Shown: in pieces, positions 31,379 through 37,180 of the stretch
Numbering within the stretch: position 1 is the stretch's first letter
Layout: every line of letters begins with the position of its first letter
Assembly (NCBI RefSeq): GCF_017942085.1
Contig: NZ_JAGKSP010000033.1
Coordinates: 1 to 37,180 of the forward strand
Length of the DNA stretch: 37,180 nucleotides
Direction of reading: 5' to 3'
DNA from: Paenibacillus lignilyticus
GTDB lineage: Bacteria > Bacillota > Bacilli > Paenibacillales > Paenibacillaceae
The notes under the pieces: generated by a model
Told to the model about the DNA's origin: nothing
What the model saw: only the letters and a program-made list of their open reading frames with translations
Databases searched by the model: none
Translations under genes and position numbers: made by a program

Positions 31379-33220
31379 TTATGCCGATAAAAAACGATAC
31401 TGCGCTTCTATCAGGCCATTATAAGTGCCTTTATGACGAATTAGTTCATCATGGCTGCCTTGCTCGACGATTTGACCATGATCCAGCACGACGATGCGGT
31501 CTGCATTGCGAATGGTGGATAATCGATGCGCCACGATGAAGGAGGTACGGCCTTTCAAAAGCTTCTTAAGCGCCTCTTGGATTTTGAGCTCGGTTTCCGT
31601 ATCGATGCTCGCCGTCGCTTCATCCAGAATCAGGACGCGCGGATCAGCCAGCAAGGCTCTTGCGAACGACAGCAGCTGGCGTTGTCCCATCGACAGGCTG
31701 TTTCCGCGCTCCTGCACTTCTGTGTCATACCCATCCGGCAAACTCATAATGAAATCATGGGCATCGACTGCCGTAGCTGCTTTCACAATTTCATCGTCGG
31801 TCGCGTTTAATCGGCCGAAACGGATATTCTCGCGAATCGTGCCGGAGAAAATGAACGTATCCTGCAGCACGACCCCAACCTGCGAACGCAAGCTCTCAAT
31901 GCTGACGTTGCGAATATCGATGCCATCGACGCGGACGGCACCTTGCACCGGATCATAGAAGCGGCATAGCAAGTTCATAATGGTACTTTTGCCTGAGCCC
32001 GTATGACCGACCAATGCGATCGTTTGTCCCGCCGTAACATCAAGAGAAATGCCGCGTAATGCCGGACGGCCTTTCTCGTATTCGAAGACGATGGAATCAA
32101 ACGAAACATCGCCGCGAATACGAGGCAGAGTAGCCGCATCCTCCTGCTCGCCTACTGTCGGCTTCTCATCGATAAACTCGAAGATCCGCTCGGAGGAAGC
32201 CATTGCGATTAGCAATTGCGCATACATTTGACCCAGCCGGTTAATCGGCTCCCAGAAGTTGCCGACGTAGTTGGCAAAACCAACGAGTACCCCTACCGTG
32301 ATCGCGCCGACAGCAATCAGATGCGAGCCGTACCAGAACAGGATTAACGTACCGATTGCGGATGTAATTTCGATAATCGGCCCGAACGCCTGGTTAAGGG
32401 CTGAAGCTCTGTTCCATGCTTTAATATTGGTGTTATTGATGTTCGTGAAGAAGCTGAAATTGGCTTTCTCCTGCGTATACGCCTGTGTAACGCGCATCCC
32501 TTGAATACTTTCGTTCAAATGCGCGTTGATGCGCGACTGCTTCATCCGGACATCCTGCCATGCGAAACGAATCCGTTTACGCAGCGCCGTGGAAACTACG
32601 AACATGAGCGGTACCGTAATCATGATGGCAATGCCTAGTTTGAAGTTCCACGCCAGCAAAATGATGACGATTCCGACGAGCTGCACGCAATCCATCAATA
32701 AATTGACTACGCCGTTCGTGAACAAATCCTGCAGCGCATTGACGTCATTCGTAATGCGGACCAGAACGGAGCCTGCCGGACGTTTATCGAAGAAACGAAA
32801 GGATAACTTCTGTATATGTTTAAAGAGATCCTCGCGCAGATCGTAGATGACTTGCTGACCGATGATATTCGTGTACTTAATGCGGTACGTGTTAGCTGCC
32901 CATTGAATAATATAGAGGGTCAGCATCATCCCCGCAAACATGTAAAGCTTGCTCAGACTCGGATCCCCGCCGTCTTTCGGCTGTATCGCTTCATCGATCG
33001 CCATGATGATAATAGCCGGTATAGCGAGCCGTGTAAGCGTTCCGAGCACCATCGTAACGATAACGACAGGCAATAATTGTTTCCGATAAGGTTTCATATA
33101 CGAGAACAATCGGGTAATTTGAGACCAGTTGAACGGTTTCTCGATCGCATCGTCATCCTTGTAGATGAAACGCTCATGACTGCCTCGCGGCTGCCCTTTC
33201 TGCTGCTGCTCCTCACTCAC
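31379..33220 (-). CDS. Heterodimeric ABC exporter subunit, catalytic (YfiC/BmrD type)
   Basis: A 613-residue half-transporter. The N-terminal ~55 residues are a cytoplasmic extension, then a six-helix membrane domain to about residue 345. The ATPase domain has Walker A GHTGSGKST, the altered signature LSMGQRQLLSFARALL and Walker B VLILDEATASID with the catalytic glutamate intact. The gene overlaps the upstream exporter gene by 4 bases (GTGA). It is the subunit that supplies the working ATP site's Walker motifs. Drug or lipid export is the family's usual role. Confidence 0.94.
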   Translation of the reverse strand: MSEEQQQKGQPRGSHERFIYKDDDAIEKPFNWSQITRLFSYMKPYRKQLLPVVIVTMVLGTLTRLAIPAIIIMAIDEAIQPKDGGDPSLSKLYMFAGMMLTLYIIQWAANTYRIKYTNIIGQQVIYDLREDLFKHIQKLSFRFFDKRPAGSVLVRITNDVNALQDLFTNGVVNLLMDCVQLVGIVIILLAWNFKLGIAIMITVPLMFVVSTALRKRIRFAWQDVRMKQSRINAHLNESIQGMRVTQAYTQEKANFSFFTNINNTNIKAWNRASALNQAFGPIIEITSAIGTLILFWYGSHLIAVGAITVGVLVGFANYVGNFWEPINRLGQMYAQLLIAMASSERIFEFIDEKPTVGEQEDAATLPRIRGDVSFDSIVFEYEKGRPALRGISLDVTAGQTIALVGHTGSGKSTIMNLLCRFYDPVQGAVRVDGIDIRNVSIESLRSQVGVVLQDTFIFSGTIRENIRFGRLNATDDEIVKAATAVDAHDFIMSLPDGYDTEVQERGNSLSMGQRQLLSFARALLADPRVLILDEATASIDTETELKIQEALKKLLKGRTSFIVAHRLSTIRNADRIVVLDHGQIVEQGSHDELIRHKGTYNGLIEAQYRFLSA

Positions 33221-34995
33221 TGTGCGACCCTTCTTTCTGCTGCTAATTCGGCTGTGGCTACGCTGGGACGGTCTGCATATTGGATGTTATACGTATCCTG
33301 ATAAGGACCGGCCTCTTTTACTAATTGCTCGTGCTTACCGCGCTGCACGACATGGCCATTGTCGAAGACCAGAATTTCATCCGCATGGCGGAGCGAAGAA
33401 ATCCGATGCGCGATAATAAAGGTCGTTCTGCCCGCCATCAGTTCGCTAAAGCCCGCTTGAATTTCATGCTCGGTTTCCATGTCGACGGCGCTTGTAGCAT
33501 CATCGAGAATGAGGATACGCGGGTTCTTGATCAGTGCCCGTGCGATGGCAATCCGCTGCTTCTGGCCGCCGGAGAGCCCCATGCCGCGTTCGCCGACGAT
33601 CGTATCATAGCCTTCGGGAAGCTCCATAATGAAATCATGCGCTTTGGCCAGCTTCGCGGCTTCGATGATTTGATCCATCGTAACGTCTTTTATCGCGTAG
33701 GCGATATTGTCGCGTATCGAGCAAGAGAAGAGGAACGTCTCTTGGAATACGGTGGCGATTTGGGAGCGCAGGCTCTCGATCGAAAGGTTGCGAATATCTT
33801 CGCCGTCGAGCGTGATCTTGCCTGTCTTAATGTTGTAAGCGCGCATGAGCAGCTGAATGACCGTAGATTTACCGGAACCGGTTCCGCCCAGCATCCCGAT
33901 GACCATACCGGGTTTCGCATCAATATCCACATTCGTGAGCGCAGGAGCTTTATCCGCATAATTAAATGTCACATTATGAAATTGCACATGACCTTCAATC
34001 TTGCTTTCATCCAAAATCGTCGGAGATTCGACATCTTTCACGTGTACATACTCGTTCAGCAGCTCCAGCAACCGCTCACCGGAAGCTTTGGACTGCGTGT
34101 AGTTGTTAATCAGGAAGCCCATCGCCCACATCGGGTTGATGATATACCACAGCATGCTGAAGAAGGCAACCATCTCACCCAGCGTAATTGAACCTCGGAT
34201 AACGAGCGTACCGCCGGCTACAAGCAGTATGACTGCACATACGCTTGCCAATAGCTCCATGACGGGGAAGAAACGTCCCCACAAGCCGGATGCGGCAATT
34301 TGATTTTGTTTGTAAGCCGCGCTGCGCGTTGAGAATTTATCCATTTCGAACGATTCGCGGGCAAACGATTTCACGGTACGAACGCCTGTGATGTTCTCTT
34401 GAACCGCTGTAGTCAAATGGCTCATCGCTTGGCGCATTTCCCGAAATGCCGGATGAATCAGCTTCTCGAAGCGCAGTGCCACAAAGACCAGGACCGGCAT
34501 TGTCACAAGCGTGATCAGCGTGAGCTGCCAGTGAATGGAGAACATCATCGCCGCTCCGAAGATAATCATAAGGAACATGTTGAAAATTTGCGCAAACCCG
34601 AACGCGATGAAGTTTCGAACCGCTTCCAAATCTGCGGTTAGCCGCGACATCAAGTCGCCGGTTTTTGCTGTGTCGTAATACTGGAACGACAGCGATTGCA
34701 ATTTCGTGTAGCACGCATTCCGAAGTCTGAATGCGACACGGTTGCCCAGACGACCGCCGAAGAACCCGTGTAGAAACTGAAGACCACCTTTTAAGGAAAC
34801 GACCCCTACGACAGCGAGCGATAACGCGGGCACCCACTCAAATGTTTTGGGAACGATGACTTTGTCGATCAGTACGCGAAGTAAATTTGGATAAACCAAT
34901 CCGAGCGCGGTAGCGCAGATCAAAAAGGCGATCGAAGCAATCAAACTTCTGCGTTCGACCCAGTAAAACGGTTTAAGTTGCCTGAAGACGTCCAA
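33217..34995 (-). CDS. Heterodimeric ABC exporter subunit, degenerate (YfiB/BmrC type)
   Basis: A 592-residue half-transporter. Six membrane helices lie before residue ~320 (coupling segment YYDTAKTGDLMSRLTADL). The ATPase domain has Walker A GGTGSGKST, a canonical signature LSGGQKQRIAIARAL and Walker B ILILDDATSAVD, where aspartate replaces the catalytic glutamate. That substitution marks the degenerate site of heterodimeric exporters such as TM287/288, LmrCD and BmrCD. I chose the TTG at 34995 because GGGAGTGG is correctly placed; a TTG eight codons earlier (35019) has no ribosome site. Confidence 0.93.
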   Translation of the reverse strand: MDVFRQLKPFYWVERRSLIASIAFLICATALGLVYPNLLRVLIDKVIVPKTFEWVPALSLAVVGVVSLKGGLQFLHGFFGGRLGNRVAFRLRNACYTKLQSLSFQYYDTAKTGDLMSRLTADLEAVRNFIAFGFAQIFNMFLMIIFGAAMMFSIHWQLTLITLVTMPVLVFVALRFEKLIHPAFREMRQAMSHLTTAVQENITGVRTVKSFARESFEMDKFSTRSAAYKQNQIAASGLWGRFFPVMELLASVCAVILLVAGGTLVIRGSITLGEMVAFFSMLWYIINPMWAMGFLINNYTQSKASGERLLELLNEYVHVKDVESPTILDESKIEGHVQFHNVTFNYADKAPALTNVDIDAKPGMVIGMLGGTGSGKSTVIQLLMRAYNIKTGKITLDGEDIRNLSIESLRSQIATVFQETFLFSCSIRDNIAYAIKDVTMDQIIEAAKLAKAHDFIMELPEGYDTIVGERGMGLSGGQKQRIAIARALIKNPRILILDDATSAVDMETEHEIQAGFSELMAGRTTFIIAHRISSLRHADEILVFDNGHVVQRGKHEQLVKEAGPYQDTYNIQYADRPSVATAELAAERRVAQ

Positions 34996-35185
34996 TGGGT
35001 AACCCACTCCCTGTTGCAATTTTATGAATCTTTATATGAATATGAATGAATATTAACAGCATGAGTTCCGTACGGCAAACAGAGTGCTGGGGCATATAGT
35101 TGACAATATTCGCTTCCTCTTCCATCTCGGGTAAAGTTTAGGGGGTATTCTCCGATATCGTCGCAAATCATTGCCAACATGCGCA

Positions 35186-35222
35186 TATTGCTCCGTTTTT
35201 GCACATTTGCCTCTGTTTTTGC
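35186..35222. repeat. Short tandem direct repeat upstream of the exporter operon
   Basis: Two adjacent ~19-base units on the plus strand, both ending in GTTTTTGCA (ATTGCTCCGTTTTTGCA and ATTTGCCTCTGTTTTTGCA). They lie about 190 bases upstream of the exporter gene and could be a regulator-binding site. The rest of the 35020-35245 gap is AT-rich and shows no clear promoter or riboswitch. Confidence 0.5.
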
Positions 35223-35244
35223 ATGATTTCATTTTCACAAAATA

Positions 35245-35290
35245 AAGAAGCTTATCCGGCTCAAAGCGAGCGCTGGATAAGCTTCTTTTC
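35245..35290 (-). terminator. Intrinsic terminator after the dynamin gene (bidirectional)
   Basis: AGAAGCTTATCC/GGATAAGCTTCT stem with T-rich sequence on both sides, about 20 bases past the stop codon. Confidence 0.9.
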
Positions 35291-35305
35291 TTGTTCGTAA
35301 TGGAA

Positions 35306-37180
35306 TTAAATAGCAGCTAATGCAGTATGAACACGGCGCAGCTCTTCCACGTCGGCATTGTCAGACAAGGAAGCAAGCTTCCCTTCGCTGAAGGCATCCA
35401 AATCCTTGCGGAGCGTATCCGCGCAAAGCATCATGGCTTGATTCCACAGCTCCGTGTAACGGATGCTCCACGCTTCTTCGGCAGCTTGCAGCCAGCGCTG
35501 CATCGGCGCCGTCAGTTGCGTTTCCAGTTCGCTGCGCAGCGCCGCTTTACCGTCGCCTTCGAAGAAATGGCGCGGCGACTTGAATTTGCTCCAGAGCAGC
35601 TTCGTATCGACTTCCTTCGCTTGCCAAGGAGACTGCGCCTCAGGGCTCTCCGGCTGCGCCGGTTTGAAATCCGATGCTTCGAAGCCCGGAAGCTGCGCAC
35701 CGGCTTCTGCGGCAACCTCCGTGAACTTCTTCACGGCAAGTTTGCCCAGCATATTATCCAGACGCAGCGAAGTCGCTTCCAGCTCCTGCGCTAGCTCAAT
35801 TTGGAGCAAACGCTGAAGCTCCAGCCACGACGTCCACATCGCTTTGCGAAGATCGCGTCCGTCGTCTTGCAGGGACGAAGGATTGAACGCGAAGTTATAA
35901 TGGTCGCCGAAACGAAGCTGCACCCGCTGCAGCACGTAGAAGAGCAATTCTTTCAGTTCTTGCTGCAGCTTCGCATTCGCCTGCGGCTCGTTCAGTTCAT
36001 CTGCAAGGCTGCGCGCACGAGAGGCATGAGCGATAATATCGGCTTTTGCCTGTTCGCGGCTCAGCGCATCACCGGAAGCCGCTTCCAGCCAGTTCGCGAT
36101 CGTGCTGCGTGCACGAGCAAGCTCCTGCTCCGCTGCCGTAACCGCGAGAGCACCTAGATCACCGCTGGTGAAGCTTAAGAAAGAGGCTTCAAACGCGCTG
36201 ATGCCGGATTGCTCAATGAGTGCCTTGTCGTTCATGCGTTTCCCGTCCAGCGCTTGAAGGCTGGAGACCGGGAACATACGCGGGAATCGGATGCCGTGCT
36301 GCTGCAGGTTCCGTTCCACGTGCGCCAGCACGCCGTCTCGTTCCTCTTCATCCGCTGCCAGATCGGCCGCATTGACGATGAAGAACATTTTATCCAGCTC
36401 GAATTGATCTTTCACGCGGCCAAGCTGCAGCAGGAACTGCCGGTCGGCCTGCGAGAAGGCATGATTATAATAGGTGACGAACAGGATCGCGTCCGCATTC
36501 TTAATATAGTTGAAGGCAACGCCTGTATGCCTTGCATTGACTGAGTCAGCCCCCGGCGTATCCACGAGCACGATGCCCTGCGCCGTCAGCGGATTACTGT
36601 GATGCAGCTCGATTTCGCTGACAAAACACGACCGCGACTCTTCTGCGACATACAGCTGGAATTCTTCGCCGCTCACAGCCAAACGCTGGCCCAAATGCGC
36701 TTCATGGGCTGCCCAGCCTTTGGCGGCAGCTTTCAAGAAGCTGTAATGCGGACGTCCGCCGGCATGCACGGCATCCGGTGTCAGTTTTTGAATGGTTTGC
36801 AGCAGCGCATCGTCGCTTAGCGACTGTGCATCTTCGCCCAATAAGTTAAGCGAGTAGCGCAGATCGTCCAGCATGGCTTCGCGCGACTTCATCAGTACCG
36901 CAGCCGTACCGTGCGGATGCTCCGCGGTCGGCGGCACGATGCGGTTGACCGCTGCCGTCGTCGGGTTCGGCGACACCGGCAATACGGCCTCGCCGAGCAA
37001 GGCGTTGGCGAGCGAGGATTTCCCCGCGCTGAACGCTCCGAAGAGCGCAATCGTGAACCGGCTGCTGCGCAGGCGCTCCGCCTTCTCGCGCATGCCGTGC
37101 ACGGCCTGGGCGAGCGACGCATGCGGCGCCAGCAGAGCGGCGGCTTTGCTCAGCCGCTCCGCTGCTTGGCGCTGCGGCGC
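35306..37180 (-). CDS. Dynamin-family GTPase (DynA-like), 5' end outside the window
   Basis: The frame stays open to the window edge, so only the C-terminal ~624 residues are seen. The GTPase domain begins about 40 residues in: P-loop GAFSAGKSS, switch I NPTTAAVNRI, G3 LVDTPGAD and a G4-like NAAD. A long helical stalk follows (RARSTIANWLEAASGDALSR and on), rich in A, L, E and Q. Bacterial dynamins remodel or protect membranes. In Bacillus DynA two such modules are fused; the frame continuing upstream and this terminal position are what the second half of such a fusion would look like, but a single-module protein is not excluded. Confidence 0.88.
   Translation of the reverse strand, partial: APQRQAAERLSKAAALLAPHASLAQAVHGMREKAERLRSSRFTIALFGAFSAGKSSLANALLGEAVLPVSPNPTTAAVNRIVPPTAEHPHGTAAVLMKSREAMLDDLRYSLNLLGEDAQSLSDDALLQTIQKLTPDAVHAGGRPHYSFLKAAAKGWAAHEAHLGQRLAVSGEEFQLYVAEESRSCFVSEIELHHSNPLTAQGIVLVDTPGADSVNARHTGVAFNYIKNADAILFVTYYNHAFSQADRQFLLQLGRVKDQFELDKMFFIVNAADLAADEEERDGVLAHVERNLQQHGIRFPRMFPVSSLQALDGKRMNDKALIEQSGISAFEASFLSFTSGDLGALAVTAAEQELARARSTIANWLEAASGDALSREQAKADIIAHASRARSLADELNEPQANAKLQQELKELLFYVLQRVQLRFGDHYNFAFNPSSLQDDGRDLRKAMWTSWLELQRLLQIELAQELEATSLRLDNMLGKLAVKKFTEVAAEAGAQLPGFEASDFKPAQPESPEAQSPWQAKEVDTKLLWSKFKSPRHFFEGDGKAALRSELETQLTAPMQRWLQAAEEAWSIRYTELWNQAMMLCADTLRKDLDAFSEGKLASLSDNADVEELRRVHTALAAI

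Noticed and set aside
35022..35204. 60-residue minus-strand leader frame before the exporter genes
   Set aside because: Weak ribosome site and no recognisable sequence. Kept only as a possible leader peptide in the findings, not as a gene.

Overview
The window looks like chromosome from a low-to-mid GC, endospore-forming Firmicute, most likely Paenibacillaceae (Paenibacillus/Cohnella type). The support is strong AGGAGG-type ribosome sites with many GTG/TTG starts, an AraR-type operator at araA, a Fur box at a siderophore permease operon, a squalene-hopene/sporulenol-type cyclase, linked parE-parC, a DynA-like dynamin and many ABC exporters. This is inference from gene content; there is no rRNA or tRNA gene in the window to anchor it.

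Layout. 1-1.6 kb (minus): the 5' part of a sensor histidine kinase, translationally coupled to a membrane-anchored sugar-binding protein. 1.8-4.8 kb (plus): a VOC protein, a small orphan protein, a PadR/HAAS/2TM operon whose membrane proteins are built from a 51-residue repeat, and a GNAT acetyltransferase. 4.8-6.1 kb: about 1.3 kb with no convincing gene, holding two copies (about 95% identical) of a 240-bp palindromic element set in a degenerate ~41-bp tandem array. 6.2-11.4 kb (minus): an M29 aminopeptidase, then a Fur-controlled operon of two FecCD permeases and an ABC exporter. 11.6-13.5 kb (plus): a terpene cyclase. 13.6-15.1 kb (minus): araA with its promoter and AraR boxes. 15.4-18.7 kb: an XRE regulator, a 7TMR-DISM sensor kinase (minus) and its divergent OmpR-family regulator (plus). 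18.65-21.6 kb (plus): a methyltransferase, a pseudouridine synthase and a CapA-like lipoprotein, continuing the regulator's operon. 21.8-27 kb: a MarR regulator, a 55-aa small gene and the topoisomerase IV genes. 27.1-31.3 kb (minus): an ABC-2 transporter with an SGNH hydrolase, then purT. 31.4-35 kb (minus): a heterodimeric ABC exporter. 35.3-37.18 kb (minus): a dynamin-family GTPase that runs off the window.

How genes work together. The clearest functional units are the Fur-box siderophore permease operon, the AraR-controlled araA, the kinase/regulator pair, parE-parC, the SGNH/ABC-2 operon, and the exporter pair with one canonical and one degenerate nucleotide site. Most genes are ordinary housekeeping or accessory genes. 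I do not see a defence system, phage or complete mobile element. The parts least explained by known families are the composite repeat region at 5.08-6.1 kb, the 51-residue repeat membrane proteins, the purT leader whose Shine-Dalgarno sequence is buried in the preceding terminator, and two short uncharacterised genes.
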